The translations under genes and the position numbers were made by a program. A stretch of DNA of 64,000 nucleotides, from positions 868,001 through 932,000 of the forward strand of contig CAVQDQ010000003.1 of NCBI GenBank assembly GCA_963711315.1, given 5' to 3'. This stretch comes from PALSA-612 sp963711315 (GTDB taxonomy: Bacteria > Actinomycetota > Thermoleophilia > Gaiellales > Gaiellaceae). Shown here one piece after another: positions 14,663-24,423 of this stretch. The notes under the pieces are model-generated. The model worked only from the letters and a program-made list of their open reading frames with translations, was not told the DNA's origin and searched no databases. Position 1 is the first letter of the stretch. Each line of letters starts with the position of its first letter.

Positions 14663-17417
14663 TTACGTCTCGGCGGGCGCCAGCGCAGGTTGGTGCTGTC
14701 CGGTACGCCGGTCGGCGAGCTTGCCGAGCTCCGCGGCGGCGACGAAGACGATGGAGCCGAGCAGGCAGATCCCCCACTGCGAGCTCGTGAGCGAGACCGT
14801 GTCGAAGATCCGCTGTAAGGGCTGGAGCTCGGTGACGAGGAACGTGAGAACGAGCGCCAGGCCGATCAACTGCACGAATCGGCGGTTCGCGAGCGTGTAG
14901 CGACTGAAGATCGTTCCCGTCGGCTCGCGAGCCTCGAGCGCTGCGACGACGTGCATCAGCGAGAGCGTCGTCAGTCCCATTGTCGTGGCGACGACAAGGT
15001 CGTAGCGGTCCTCGCCCCAGGCGACCACCGCGAGGGCAAGCGCGGCCATGATCAGGCCCGCTATGGCGAGTCGTACCCCGAGCGCGCGGTCGACGATCGG
15101 CGCGCTTGCGTCGCGGGGCGCGCGCCGCATCAGCCCCGGGACGGCCGCATCGAAGCCGAGCCCGATCGCCAGCAGCACGTCGACGGCGAAGTTGATCCAG
15201 AGGATCTGCAGCGGAGTGAGCGGTGCGCCGTCGGCGATATCGAAGATGCCGGCGCCGACGAAGGTGAGGATGAATCCGCCCAGCATCACGAGCTGGACGC
15301 GCACGTACTTCATCAGGTTGTCGTAGATGCCGCGGCCGCCTTCGACCGCTGCGACGATGGTGGTGAAGTTGTCGTCGGTGAGGATCATGTCGGCGGCTTC
15401 CTTCGTCACCTCGGTGCCCGTGATCCCCATCGCGACGCCGATGTCCGAGCGCTTGAGAGCCGGTGCGTCGTTGACGCCGTCGCCGGTCATCGAGACGACG
15501 TTGCCCTTGCGCTTGAGCACGTCGACGAGGCGCACCTTGTCCTCCGGCGCGACTCGCGCGACCACGCCGATGCCGTCGACCTGCTCGTCGAGCTCCGCGT
15601 CGGAAAGCGCTGCGAACTCGGTGCCGGTGAGTGCACGACCTTCGATTCCCAGCTGGGCAGCGATCGCAGCCGCGGTCGTGGCGTGGTCGCCGGTGATCAT
15701 GCGGGCGCGAATCCCCGCCTCCTTGCAGCGAGCGATCGCGTCCTTCGCTTCCTTGCGCGGAGGATCGACGATCGCGACGAGCGCCAGCAGCGTCAGACCC
15801 TCGACCTCGTCGAGCAATGCTCCCGTGGCGTCGAATTCACCTGGTTCGATGTCGCGGGAGGCCACGGCCAGCACGCGCATGCCTTCGCCCGCGAGTCGGT
15901 CGTTCTCGGCCACGAACGCGGTCGCGGCCGGCCTCGGCGGCAACGGTCGAGCCGTCCACGTCCCGGATCTGCGACGAGCGCGCGAGCAGGACGTCGGGCG
16001 CGCCCTTGACGAAGCAGCGTACGACCTTCCTGCCTTCGTCGTCCATCTCGTGGAAGGTCGCCATGAGCTTGTAGTCGGAGTCGAACGGCACCTCACCGAC
16101 GCGCGGGTAGAGGCGCCGCGTCTCGTCGACGTCGATCCCGCCCTTCGCCGCGAGCACGACGAGCGCCGCCTCCGTCGGGTCGCCGACGATCTCGCCCTCG
16201 CGCACCGCGGAATCGTTCGCGAGCGCCATCGGCAACAGGAACGGCTCGAGCGAGGTATCCGGTGCGCCCGCGACGTGAAGGATCTTGCCGTTGGTCGAGT
16301 AACCCTCGCCCTCGATCGAGTAGCGCCGGCCGGCAACCACGAGCTGTCGTGCCGTCATCTGGTTGAGCGTCAGCGTGCCGGTCTTGTCCGAGCAAATGGC
16401 CGACGTCGAGCCCAGTGTCTCCACCGAGCGCAGCCGCTTCACGATCGCACCCTTGGCCGCGAGCGCCTGCGTTCCCAGTGAGAGCACCGTCGTGACGACC
16501 GCGGGGAGACCGGTCGGGATCGCCGCCACGGCGAGGCTGATCCCGATCACGAAGAGCTCGTCGAAGTCGTCGCCGTGGACGAGCCCGAGGACTACGACGA
16601 GCGCCAGCGCGGCTCCCGCCATGATCGTCAGCAACACGGTCAGCTGGTCGAGCTGGCGTGTGAGCGGCGTCTTTTCCTGCTGGACGTCGCTCAGCATTCC
16701 CGAGATCCGGCCGACCTCGGTCGCCATCCCAGTCGTCGCCACCACCATCTCTCCCCTGCCCCGGGTCACGGTCGAGTTCATGTAGGCCATGTCGAGACGG
16801 TCCCCCAGCGGCACCTCGCCACCGGGCACCGGCTCGACCGCCTTCAAGACAGGCGTGCTCTCCCCCGTCAGCGCGGACTCCTCGATCTCGAGGGTCGCGG
16901 CCACGAGCAGGCGACCGTCCGCGGGAACCTTGTCGCCGGCCTCGAAGACGACGACGTCGCCTGGCACGAGCTCCTCAGCGGGGACGTCGCCAAGCCGGCC
17001 GTCGCGCCGAACATGGGCTCTGATCACGAGCATCTTCTGGAGCGCGGCGACGCTCTCGGCCGCCTTGCCCTCCTGGTTCAGGCCCAGAACCGCATTGAGC
17101 ACGGTCAAGCCGACGATGACGAGCCCCGTGGAGAACTCCTGCAGCGCGAGCATGCTGACGGCGGCGGCGCCCAGGAGGACGAGCTGCATCAGGTCGCGGT
17201 ATTGGCGCAGAAACGCTTGCCAGCCTGGCTCCTTCTCTGCCTCCGCGAGCTTGTTCGGGCCGAACTGCTCACGACGTCGCGCCACCTCGTCACCGTCGAG
17301 CCCGCGCGCCGCGTCCACGCCGAGCTGTGCACACGCCTCTTCCGCCGTTACGCCGTGCCACACCGTCGCGGTGGGGACAGCCTCCGTGCTCGTCATTTCA
17401 TCCATCGCGGCGCTCAT
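14663..17417 (-). pseudogene. P-type cation-transporting ATPase (P2/Ca2+ type), frameshifted
   Basis: Joined, the two frames give a full ATPase of about 918 aa. The N-terminal frame (start 17417) carries the cation_ATPase_N domain, the actuator TGES loop (ESALTGESTP) and the phosphorylation motif CSDKTGTLTLNQ. The C-terminal frame has MITGDHATTA, MTGDGVNDAPALKRSDIG and the six-span C-terminal domain. The break is near 15928-15942, where SQIRDVDGSTVAAE must join ATAFVAENDRLAGEGM; one surplus base explains it. Lack of CPC or other heavy-metal motifs and the presence of a PEGL-like segment (AIPTGLPAVV) suggest Ca2+, Mg2+ or Mn2+ transport. All catalytic motifs are intact, so it is probably functional in the organism. 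Confidence 0.88.
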
Positions 17418-17563
17418 GGAGCATCATCTCGCATCTCTCTCCTCTTCATGACGACCGACGAGGCTTCTAGACGCCGCGTCTGTACCATTCGGTGCGCCGC
17501 AAGTCCTAGGGGGCCGCAAACCTGCCAAATCGGCATGTATCCCCGGTCGTAGCCGCGATCGTC

Positions 17564-18469
17564 GTGGCGATAGCCATCACCACGGGCCCGGTATCAACCG
17601 GGGACGCGGCGCAACGCGCTGTGGCCTCGACCTCGGCCGTCATCCCCGCCTGCGACCTGCGGCTTCCGTCGCGGACCGAGGGGTCCCCGCGCTTCGCCAT
17701 CCCGCGGGGCGGCAGGGCAACTCTCCGCGCCCTCGTCGGGGGCTTCCGGCTCTGCAGCTTGCTCCGCGCCGACGGCTCGAGATTCGCGTCCGCGGAAGTC
17801 GACCGGCTGCGCCAGGTGCTCGAGATCCGCTTCTTCCGTCGCACCGGCACGCTTCTGTTTGCATCGGACGCGCAGTTTCCCGCCAAGACGACAGCCGAGG
17901 GCGCGCACGTCGGCTGCAACAACGACTCGTTCAAGAACATCGGCCCGCGCGAATGGCTGCAGCCCCACAAGTGGTGGGTCGGCAAGACGCCCAGCAAGCT
18001 CCCTGCCGACAAGGTCGTCCAGGCACTTCGCTCGGCGTATTCCGAGTGGACGAACAACATCAACTGGTGCGGTCTTGCCGACAATGCGAAAGCACAGTCG
18101 GACTACCAGGGCCGCACGGAGCTCAAGGCCAAGCACGACGGAACGAGCGTCGTCGACTGGGGCAGCCTGGAAGACGTCCAGAACTGCAACCAGGCGCTCG
18201 CCTGCACTGCCACGTGGTACGACGAAGACGGCAATCCGGTGGAGTCGGACGTCCGCTTCAGCAGCTCGGAGGAGTGGACGCTCGGCTCGGACGACGGCGG
18301 CTTCGACGTCCAGTCGCTCGCGGCGCACGAGTTTGGACACGTTCGCCAGTTCGACCACGTGACGAACGGGGACAACACCGTCGTCATGTGGCCGTACATC
18401 TCGAAGGGAGACACGTCCCTGCGGAAGCTCGGCCGCGGTGACTCGCGCGGCAACAACACGAACTACTGA
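17564..18469 (+). CDS. Secreted matrixin-like zinc metalloprotease
   Basis: A hydrophobic N-terminus (VVAIAITTGPVSTGDAAQ, extendable upstream) looks like a signal peptide, though the exact start is unsure (GTG at 17564 shown). The C-terminal region has HEFGHVRQFDH at 255-265, the HExxHxxGxxH-type zinc site of metzincins (with Q for the usual G), followed by VVMWPY, a likely Met-turn. Four paired cysteines occur in the middle. It probably acts outside the cell as an endopeptidase. It is divergent from the ATPase gene. Confidence 0.75.
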   Translation: MAIAITTGPVSTGDAAQRAVASTSAVIPACDLRLPSRTEGSPRFAIPRGGRATLRALVGGFRLCSLLRADGSRFASAEVDRLRQVLEIRFFRRTGTLLFASDAQFPAKTTAEGAHVGCNNDSFKNIGPREWLQPHKWWVGKTPSKLPADKVVQALRSAYSEWTNNINWCGLADNAKAQSDYQGRTELKAKHDGTSVVDWGSLEDVQNCNQALACTATWYDEDGNPVESDVRFSSSEEWTLGSDDGGFDVQSLAAHEFGHVRQFDHVTNGDNTVVMWPYISKGDTSLRKLGRGDSRGNNTNY

Positions 18470-18501
18470 GCTGAAGCGCGCCACCCGATAGCGTCCTGCC
18501 C

Positions 18502-19722
18502 GTGGAGGTTTCCGCCGACGCCGCCCGCCGGTTTCTCGTCTCGCACCACATGCTCGCGCCGGCGCGGTCACTCGAAGGCGGGCCGAAGGCAGTGCTCGAG
18601 GTCTTTCGCCGGCTCGGCTCGATCCAGTTCGACCCGATCCCGGTCGCCGGCCGGAGCCACGACCTCGTGCTGCACGCGCGCGTCGCCGACTACGAGCCCG
18701 CCTGGTGCGATCTGCTCTACGAGCGCCGCAAGATCTTCGAGGCGTACAACAAGGGCCTCTCATTCGTCCCGATGGACGACCTGCCGTGGTTCCGCGTCGG
18801 GCGAAGGGCCCGGGTACAGTCGGTCATCGACGAGAACGCCGAGGCTGCCGAACGGGTGCTCGAGCGGATCCGGGCGGACGGGCCGCTCTCGTCCCTCGAC
18901 TTCCGGCCGGAGAGCGGGCCGACGACCGACTGGTTCGGCGTGCCGACGAACACCGTCCGCGCCGTGCTGGAGGCATACGCCGTCACCGGGGTGCTCGGGC
19001 TTGCGCGGCGCGAGGGCAATCGCCGCTACTACGACGTCGTCGAGCGGCTCGTGCCCAAGAAAGTGCTCGCGCGCGAGATCCCGTTCCGGGACCGCCTCAG
19101 CTACAAGCTTCTCTCCCGGTACCGGGCGCACGGCCTGCTCGGAGTGAGCGGCGCCGGGGACGTCTTCGGCGGCATCGGCCCCGCGAAGCCCGACCCCCGG
19201 TACCCGGACTACCCCGGCCGTAACGCGTTGCGAGAGGAGCTCGTCGAGCTGGGAGAGCTCGTCCCGGTCACGGTCGAGGGCGTGAGCGGCAAGCGCTTCG
19301 TCGTTCGCGACCTGGTCGCGCTCGTGGAGAGCCCTCCGGAGCCGCCGTCGTCCGTCGCGTTTCTCTCTCCCTTCGACGCGCTCGTCTGGGATCGCAAGCT
19401 GCTCGGGAGCCTGTTCGGCTTCGACTACGTCTGGGACCTCTTCCATCCGCCCGCCAAACGCCGCTTCGGCTACTACGTGCTTCCGATCGTCTTCCGCGAT
19501 CGCTTCGTCGGCCGGATCGAGCCGCGGATCGACCGCGCCGAGGGCCGTGCGCACGTGCTCGGGCTCTGGTGGGAGGACGGCTTCATGCCGCGGCGCGTCG
19601 ACGGCTTCGTCGATGCGATGCGCTCGGCGCTGCGCGCGTATCTCAGCTTCGCGGGGGCGGACCGTCTCGAGTGGGCGCCGCACCTCGGCAGCGACAAGCG
19701 CCTCTTCCTGACCAAGCCCTGA
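18502..19722 (+). CDS. YcaQ-like winged-helix DNA glycosylase family protein
   Basis: 406 aa matching the HTH_42/YcaQ family: MEVSADAARRFLVSHHMLAPAR at the N-terminus, the QxD active-site motif in GSIQFDPIPVAGRSHDLVLHAR (Q at about 42, D at 44), AFLSPFDALVWDRKLL, and a C-terminal winged helix (GLWWEDGF, SFAGADRLEWA). E. coli YcaQ unhooks DNA interstrand crosslinks; the actinobacterial members are less studied but keep the motif. The start is the GTG at 18502, 32 nt after the protease gene. It ends 10 nt before a strong terminator. Confidence 0.88.
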   Translation: MEVSADAARRFLVSHHMLAPARSLEGGPKAVLEVFRRLGSIQFDPIPVAGRSHDLVLHARVADYEPAWCDLLYERRKIFEAYNKGLSFVPMDDLPWFRVGRRARVQSVIDENAEAAERVLERIRADGPLSSLDFRPESGPTTDWFGVPTNTVRAVLEAYAVTGVLGLARREGNRRYYDVVERLVPKKVLAREIPFRDRLSYKLLSRYRAHGLLGVSGAGDVFGGIGPAKPDPRYPDYPGRNALREELVELGELVPVTVEGVSGKRFVVRDLVALVESPPEPPSSVAFLSPFDALVWDRKLLGSLFGFDYVWDLFHPPAKRRFGYYVLPIVFRDRFVGRIEPRIDRAEGRAHVLGLWWEDGFMPRRVDGFVDAMRSALRAYLSFAGADRLEWAPHLGSDKRLFLTKP

Positions 19723-19732
19723 TCAACGCCTG

Positions 19733-19765
19733 GACGAGCCCGGCGACGAGTGCGCCGGGCTCGTC
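19733..19765. terminator. Bidirectional terminator between convergent genes
   Basis: A 13-bp perfect stem GACGAGCCCGGCG / CGCCGGGCTCGTC with a 7-nt loop lies between the convergent YcaQ-like and CHRD genes. It lacks a clear T-tract, as is usual in GC-rich actinobacteria. Confidence 0.75.
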
Positions 19766-19774
19766 CTGCGTCAG

Positions 19775-20314
19775 CTAGTCGTCGCTCTTGTCGTTGTCCA
19801 GCTTGGCCCGGATCTCACCGCCGGGGTACAGGGTCGTGTGGACGTTCGCGTAGGTGGCGCCCGCATTCATCGCCTTGACGAGCTCGTTGAGCTGCCCGGC
19901 CGTGATCCCCTGTCCAGCCGGCCCGATCACGTCGGCCGCCCTGATCGTTCCGGTGATGGTTGCAGGCGCTGCCGGACAAAGCTGGGTGCCCGCCGGCCCG
20001 TTACCCAGGTTGGTACAAAGGAAGGCGGAGATGCCTCCGCTCTGAGCCGCCTGTCCCAAGTGGATGTGCGCCTGGGTGACGTTGCCTTCGAGATCTGCGT
20101 ACGACAACCGGTAGCTGATCTCGGTGCCGTCCTTCGTAACGTCGGCCTCGAAGGTGCCGTTCCCGGTGGTGGAGAGAGTCAGCGGATCCTCCTGGTAGCC
20201 GCTGAGGTCCTCGGCGAACTTCCCGGAGCCGCCTCCGGCGAGCGCGTATGACCCGGCTGCAAGTGCCGCGAGCAGCACGACAACCGGGATCGCATGGCGT
20301 TTGTGCAACCTCAT
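19775..20314 (-). CDS. Secreted CHRD domain protein
   Basis: 179 aa with a signal peptide (residues 1-26, ending GSYALAG). The rest is a single CHRD domain: LSGYQEDPLTLSTTGNGTFEADV, QAHIHLGQAAQSGGI and the hallmark YANVHTTLYPGGEIRAKL. CHRD domains were first seen in chordin and occur in many bacterial exported proteins; the biochemical role is unknown. Two cysteines (CTNLG, LCPAA) may form a disulfide. Confidence 0.9.
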   Translation of the reverse strand: MRLHKRHAIPVVVLLAALAAGSYALAGGGSGKFAEDLSGYQEDPLTLSTTGNGTFEADVTKDGTEISYRLSYADLEGNVTQAHIHLGQAAQSGGISAFLCTNLGNGPAGTQLCPAAPATITGTIRAADVIGPAGQGITAGQLNELVKAMNAGATYANVHTTLYPGGEIRAKLDNDKSDD

Positions 20315-20482
20315 AGATCCTTCCTCCCAGTTCGGGGACGCTGAAGTTGTCGCCCAGACATACGCGCAGAGCGCGAGGGTGGATTCCGGGCGGCCTTTGG
20401 CATGTCGCCGTGCAGTTACCCCGACTCAGGTGGTCGTAATCGCTCTCCCGACACGAGCCGGGGCAGACGTATTGGGATTCGG

Positions 20483-21148
20483 CTAGCCGGTGATCACGTG
20501 CGAGAGCCAGCTCACGGCCGGCGGGATGTGCTCGGGATCGATGTGATGCGCTGCATCGGACTCGTGGTAGTCGACCTTCAGGCCGCCTTCCTCGAGCAGC
20601 TCGCGAGCCTTCCGGGCAAAGCTGACATCCATGACCGGGTCACCGCGCCCGTGGGCGATGAACACACGAAGTCCCGTGCGCTCGGACAGCTGTGGCTGCC
20701 AGCTCTCCACCATCGGGATGAAGCCCGAGAACGCGAGGATGCCCACCGGCGCCGGCCGCTCGCCCGCGAGCCCCAGCGCGTAGCTCATGACGGAGCCCAT
20801 CGAGAAGCCACCGAGGACGGTGCGCTCCGGCCCGATTCCAGTGCGCTGCCACAGCTCGTCGTGAAAGGCAGCGAGCCCGGCGAAAGCGGAGTGAAACGTG
20901 TCGGGATCGGGGTAGCCGACGCGAGGAACGACGTACCAGTGGTAGCCCGGCAGGCCGGGCAGGGTGAGCGGCGCGCGCGGGGTGACGACGTGCAGGCGGT
21001 GCTGCGGGTCGAGGACGTCCGCCAGGCCGAGCAGGTCGTGCTCGTCGGCGCCACGGCCATGGTGGAGGACGAGCAGGCCGTCGGGCCCGCCGGCCGCAGG
21101 ACGTTCGCGGTAGGCGAGCGCGCTCACGTGGTCGATCCTACGGTTCAC
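20483..21148 (-). CDS. Phospholipase/carboxylesterase family alpha/beta hydrolase
   Basis: A 221-aa serine hydrolase of the Abhydrolase_2 (YpfH/LYPLA-like) group. The nucleophile elbow is GGFSMGSVMSYAL (about residue 117), with the oxyanion region VLHHGRGADEHDL, the acid at GRGDPVMDV and the final histidine in ESDAAHHIDPEH. No signal peptide, so probably cytoplasmic esterase activity. It is divergent from the Nudix operon with a shared 57-bp region. Confidence 0.88.
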   Translation of the reverse strand: MNRRIDHVSALAYRERPAAGGPDGLLVLHHGRGADEHDLLGLADVLDPQHRLHVVTPRAPLTLPGLPGYHWYVVPRVGYPDPDTFHSAFAGLAAFHDELWQRTGIGPERTVLGGFSMGSVMSYALGLAGERPAPVGILAFSGFIPMVESWQPQLSERTGLRVFIAHGRGDPVMDVSFARKARELLEEGGLKVDYHESDAAHHIDPEHIPPAVSWLSHVITG

Positions 21149-21169
21149 CCGACGGGTTCGCAGTTTTGG

Positions 21170-21198
21170 TTGACAAGACCATAACCTCTTGTTACGGT
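21170..21198 (+). promoter_or_regulatory. Sigma-70-type promoter, probably giving a leaderless Nudix mRNA
   Basis: TTGACA at 21170-21175 and TACGGT at 21193-21198 are spaced by 17 bp, an excellent housekeeping promoter. The predicted +1 falls near 21204-21206, almost on the GTG/ATG start of the Nudix gene, and no ribosome site precedes that start. A 5-bp inverted repeat CTCTT-N8-AAGAG (21186-21203) overlaps the -10 and could be an operator. Confidence 0.65.
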
Positions 21199-21208
21199 AA
21201 GAGTCGTG

Positions 21209-21955
21209 ATGACCAAAACCAAGAGATCAGAAGCTCCAGCCGGCTACGACCCATCGCAGTTCCCGCCCTTCGCGGTAACGGTGGACATCGTGATCCTGAC
21301 CATGTCCGAGGGAACGCTGCACATTCTCCTCGTGCGTCGCGGCGAAGCGCCGTTCAGGGACATGTGGGCGGTTCCCGGCGGGTTCAAGCGGCCCACCGAG
21401 ACACTCGATGGAGCGGCGCTCCGGGAGCTGCGAGAGGAGACCGGCGTCGACGCGGCAAGCCTGTTGAAGCAGTTCGGCGCCTACGGCGATCCGGGACGCG
21501 ATCCCCGCATGAACGTCGTCACCGTTGCGTACCTCGCGGTGATCCGCGACGTGGGCGCGCTAGTCGCCGGGACCGATGCAGCGGAAGCCGCGCTCGTGCC
21601 TGCTTCGGACGTCCTCAACGAGCAGCTCGAGCTCGCGTTCGACCACCTGCGCATCGTGCGAGATGCGATCGAGCGCGTGCGCGTCGAGCTCGAGGTCTCG
21701 GGCATCGCGACTGCTTTCGTGGGGCCGACGTTCACGATGGCCGAGCTCCGCGCCGTGTACGAGGCCATCTGGGGCGTGCAGCTCGACGCCGCGAACTTCC
21801 GGCGCAGCATCGTCGCCGAGGACGGCTGGGTGATCCCGACCGGACGCCGAGCGCAGCCCGGGTCGGCCGGCGGCAGGCCCGCGGAGCTCTACCGAGCGGG
21901 ACGGGCCTGGAAGCACGGCGGGCCGATCCATCTCCGAGCCGAAGAGAGGAAATGA
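21209..21955 (+). CDS. Nudix hydrolase with C-terminal winged helix (NrtR-like)
   Basis: About 248 aa. The N-terminal half is a Nudix domain with the box GGFKRPTETLDGAALRELRE-ETG (about residues 58-80). The C-terminal part (SGIATAFVGPTFTMAELRAVYEAIWG, NFRRSIV, GRPAELYR) is the winged helix seen in NrtR-type regulators, which sense ADP-ribose or NAD metabolites. In the Nudix box the key REx2E residues are kept, so catalysis may remain. GTG at 21206 directly precedes the ATG used here. It leads an operon with two quinone-oxidoreductase-like genes. Confidence 0.85.
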   Translation: MTKTKRSEAPAGYDPSQFPPFAVTVDIVILTMSEGTLHILLVRRGEAPFRDMWAVPGGFKRPTETLDGAALRELREETGVDAASLLKQFGAYGDPGRDPRMNVVTVAYLAVIRDVGALVAGTDAAEAALVPASDVLNEQLELAFDHLRIVRDAIERVRVELEVSGIATAFVGPTFTMAELRAVYEAIWGVQLDAANFRRSIVAEDGWVIPTGRRAQPGSAGGRPAELYRAGRAWKHGGPIHLRAEERK

Positions 21956-21957
21956 GG

Positions 21958-22917
21958 ATGAGAGCCGTCGTGCATGACCGGTTCGGCCCGCCGGAAGTGC
22001 TGCGCATCAAGGACGTCCCGGCGCCGGTGCCCGCTGACGACGAGCTGCTCGTGCGCGTGAGCGCGACGACGGTCAACCAGACCGACTGCCACGTGCGCCG
22101 CGCCAGGCCAATCGTCTGGCGTTTCATGATCGGCTTCTTCCGCCCGAAGTGGACGACGCTCGGGATGGAGTTCGCCGGCGAGGTCGAGGCGGTCGGGTCG
22201 GCGGTGACCGAGTTCAGCGTTGGTGAACGCGTGTTCGGAATGAAGAACCACGGTGCGAACGCAGAGCTGGTAACCATCCGCGAGAGCCGCCTGGTCGCAC
22301 ACCTGCCGGACGCACTGAGCTTCGAGGAGGGAGCGGCCGTGATCGACGGCGCATATCAGGGGCTGATCGCCCTGCGGCGAGGGCGCGTCGGTGACGGCAC
22401 GCGCTTGCTCGTGTACGGCGCGTCGGGCTCGTGCGGAACGGCGTGCGTGCAGCTCGGGCGCCATCTCGGTGCGCACGTCACGGCGGTGTGCGGCACCAAG
22501 AACGTCGAGCTCGTGCGCTCGCTCGGCGCCGACGTCGTCGTCGACTACCAGCGCGAGGACTTCACGAAGCGCGGCGAGAAGTACGACGTGATCGTCGACG
22601 CGGTGGGGAAGATCGTTGGGTTGCGGTACCGCGGCTCGCTCGTCCCCGGCGGAATGTTCGTGCTCACCGACGGGTTCTGGAACATGCTGGGCGTCCTCCT
22701 GACCCGCTGGAGCAACCGGAGGATCGTCGCGGGGTGGCCGCGGTACAAGAAGGAGGATCTCCTCTTCTTCAAGCGGCTGCTCGAGACCGACGAGTACCGC
22801 GCCGTGATCGACCGCACCTACCCGCTCGAGGAAGTGGCCGAGGCGCACCGGTACGTGGACACCTGGCAAAAAACCGGCAGCGTCGTGTTGACGGTGAATG
22901 GCGGGCAAGCTCGATGA
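21958..22917 (+). CDS. Zinc-independent quinone oxidoreductase-like NAD(P) enzyme (copy 1)
   Basis: 319 aa, medium-chain dehydrogenase/reductase of the quinone oxidoreductase group: MRAVVHDRFGPPEVLRIKDV, GMEFAGEVEAVGSAV, and the NAD(P) motif LLVYGASGSCGTACVQLG (about 152-168). No catalytic-zinc cysteine/histidine pair is seen. The start at 21958 has GAGAGGA at ideal distance; an ATG at 21952 overlaps the Nudix stop but is too close to it. It overlaps copy 2 by 4 nt (ATGA). Likely reduces quinones or enones using NADPH. Confidence 0.88.
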   Translation: MRAVVHDRFGPPEVLRIKDVPAPVPADDELLVRVSATTVNQTDCHVRRARPIVWRFMIGFFRPKWTTLGMEFAGEVEAVGSAVTEFSVGERVFGMKNHGANAELVTIRESRLVAHLPDALSFEEGAAVIDGAYQGLIALRRGRVGDGTRLLVYGASGSCGTACVQLGRHLGAHVTAVCGTKNVELVRSLGADVVVDYQREDFTKRGEKYDVIVDAVGKIVGLRYRGSLVPGGMFVLTDGFWNMLGVLLTRWSNRRIVAGWPRYKKEDLLFFKRLLETDEYRAVIDRTYPLEEVAEAHRYVDTWQKTGSVVLTVNGGQAR

Positions 22918-23862
22918 AGGCGGTCGTCTACGACCGGTACGGCCCGCCGCAGGTGCAGCGGCTCGAGGAGGTCGACCAGCCGGTGCCGAAGGAGGACGAA
23001 CTGCTCGTCCGGATCCGCGCCACGACGGTCAACACGACTGACTGCGGCTGGATGAGGGCGCAGCCGTTCTTCGTCCGCTACTTCATTGGCATCCGTCGGC
23101 CGAGGCAGCGGATCCTCGGCATGGAGTTCGCCGGAGACGTCGAGGCGGTCGGGTCGGCCGTCACCGAGTTCGCCGTCGGTGACGAGGTCTTCGGCGTCAA
23201 GGGCTTCGGCGCGCACGCGGAGTACGTGTGCGTACGGGAGAGCGCTGCCGTCGCGCACAAGCCGGCCGGCATGACATACGACGAAGCCGCGGCCGTCTGC
23301 GACGGCGTGTGCATCGCCCTGTCCTGCCTGCGGAAGGCGGATCGACGAGACGGGCGAACGCTCCTCGTGTACGGCGCGTCCGGCTCCGTCGGCACGGCTG
23401 CGGTGCAGCTCGCCAGGCACTTCGGCGACGACGTCACGGCCGTGTGCAACACGAAGAACCTCGAGCTCGTGCGATCGCTCGGAGCCAACCGCGTCATCGA
23501 CTACACACAGGAGGACTTCGCGAAGAACGGCGAGAAGTACGACGTGGTCTTCGACGCCGTCGGCAAGCACTCGTTCACCAATTGCAAGAGGTCGTTGAAG
23601 CCGGGCGGGATCTACATCGCGACGGACGGCCTCCGCAACGTCGTGTGGTGGCAATGCGACCAAGCGGTTCGGTGACAAGCGGGCGACGCTCGGCATCGCG
23701 AAGTACACGAAGGCCGACGTCCTCTTTCTCAAGGAGCTGATCGAGGCCGGCGAGTATCGCGCGGTCATCGACCGGCGCTACCCCCTGGAGCAGGTCGTCG
23801 AGGCCACGAAGTACGTCGAGACGCAGCAGAAGACCGGAAACGTCGTACTGACGGTCACGTGA
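22914..23862 (+). pseudogene. Quinone oxidoreductase-like enzyme (copy 2), frameshifted near the C-terminus
   Basis: A close paralogue of copy 1 (MKAVVYDRYGPPQVQRLEEV, GMEFAGDVEAVGSAVTEFAVG, LLVYGASGSVGTAAVQLARHF). After ATDGLRNVVWW the frame runs into a stop at 23675, while KRFGDKRATLGIAKYTKADV and the expected C-terminus continue in the next frame to TGA 23860-23862. A one-base indel around 23645-23665 explains it. Tandem duplication of this enzyme behind one Nudix regulator suggests related substrates. It is probably intact in the organism. Confidence 0.85.
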
Positions 23863-23875
23863 GAGGAGGGAGACC

Positions 23876-24331
23876 ATGCTTCACCCCCACGCAGTCCCAG
23901 ACGTAACCAGGGAGCACCGGCTACGGCGCGAAGGCGAGGCCGAGGCCCATCGCCTGGTGCTCGAGGCACGCGGCAGCCGCCAGCGCCGCGTCTGGCGCCG
24001 AGCGCTGGCCAGGCGAGCTCGAGCGGCTACTGGCACTCGCTCGTCGCCCCGACCAGGCGGGCCGGCACTTCGTGCTGATTCTCTGCGCCGTCGGCTACAG
24101 GCGGCGGCCGTCGAGCCGGATCGTCCAGGGCTCGACGGACTCCGTCCGGAGGTGCGTATCGGTCCACGGATCGGCGCCGAGCGTGGCGTGGACAGCGCCC
24201 TCCGACTCCGCCTCGACGGCGAGCACGACTCGGTGCTCGTCGGCGAGCGGTCCGCCGAGGACGACGAAGCCCCGGTCCACGAGCTCGTCCATGAAGGACG
24301 CGTGAGCCGGCCAGCCGGACTGTTCCTCTAG
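23876..24331 (+). CDS. Possible small basic protein (only the 5' part credible)
   Basis: A good ribosome site (GAGAGGAGGGAG) precedes ATG 23876, 14 nt after copy 2, and the first 50 codons (MLHPHAVPDVTREHRLRREG, then EAEAHRLVLEARGSRQRRVW) resemble short actinobacterial proteins that start with MLxP and a charged helix. The reading frame then runs antisense into the YCII gene, which is unlikely to be real. A stop is probably hidden by an indel near 24000. Confidence 0.3.
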   Translation: MLHPHAVPDVTREHRLRREGEAEAHRLVLEARGSRQRRVWRRALARRARAATGTRSSPRPGGPALRADSLRRRLQAAAVEPDRPGLDGLRPEVRIGPRIGAERGVDSALRLRLDGEHDSVLVGERSAEDDEAPVHELVHEGRVSRPAGLFL

Positions 24332-24391
24332 CGGCAGAGACGTATCCCAGTGAGGCCCCGAGCGCAGCCTCGTCACGAGGAACATTGGCAT
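24095..24391 (-). CDS. YCII-related domain protein
   Basis: The start at 24391 (MPMFLVTRLRSGPHWDTSLP) has AAAGGAG upstream; longer readings add only a shadow. The 98-aa product has the YCII fold (FMDELVDRGFVVLGGPLADE, ADPWTDTHLRTESVEPW), a ferredoxin-like barrel found in possible small-molecule enzymes or dehalogenation-type proteins. The conserved histidine/aspartate pair of the family appears as HASFMDEL and DPW. Function is unknown. It is divergent from the YihY gene with 32 bp between. Confidence 0.85.
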   Translation of the reverse strand: MPMFLVTRLRSGPHWDTSLPLEEQSGWPAHASFMDELVDRGFVVLGGPLADEHRVVLAVEAESEGAVHATLGADPWTDTHLRTESVEPWTIRLDGRRL

Positions 24392-24423
24392 TGCACTCTC
24401 CTTTCCCGGGTAGCAATGGTCGC

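Noticed and set aside
17594..18763. 389-aa minus-strand frame over the protease gene
   Set aside because: Arg/Ala-rich with no family signature; the plus strand has a signal peptide and a zinc site.
21166..22917. 583-aa reading joined to quinone oxidoreductase copy 1
   Set aside because: The first part is the Nudix gene in a wrong frame; the true enzyme begins at 21958.
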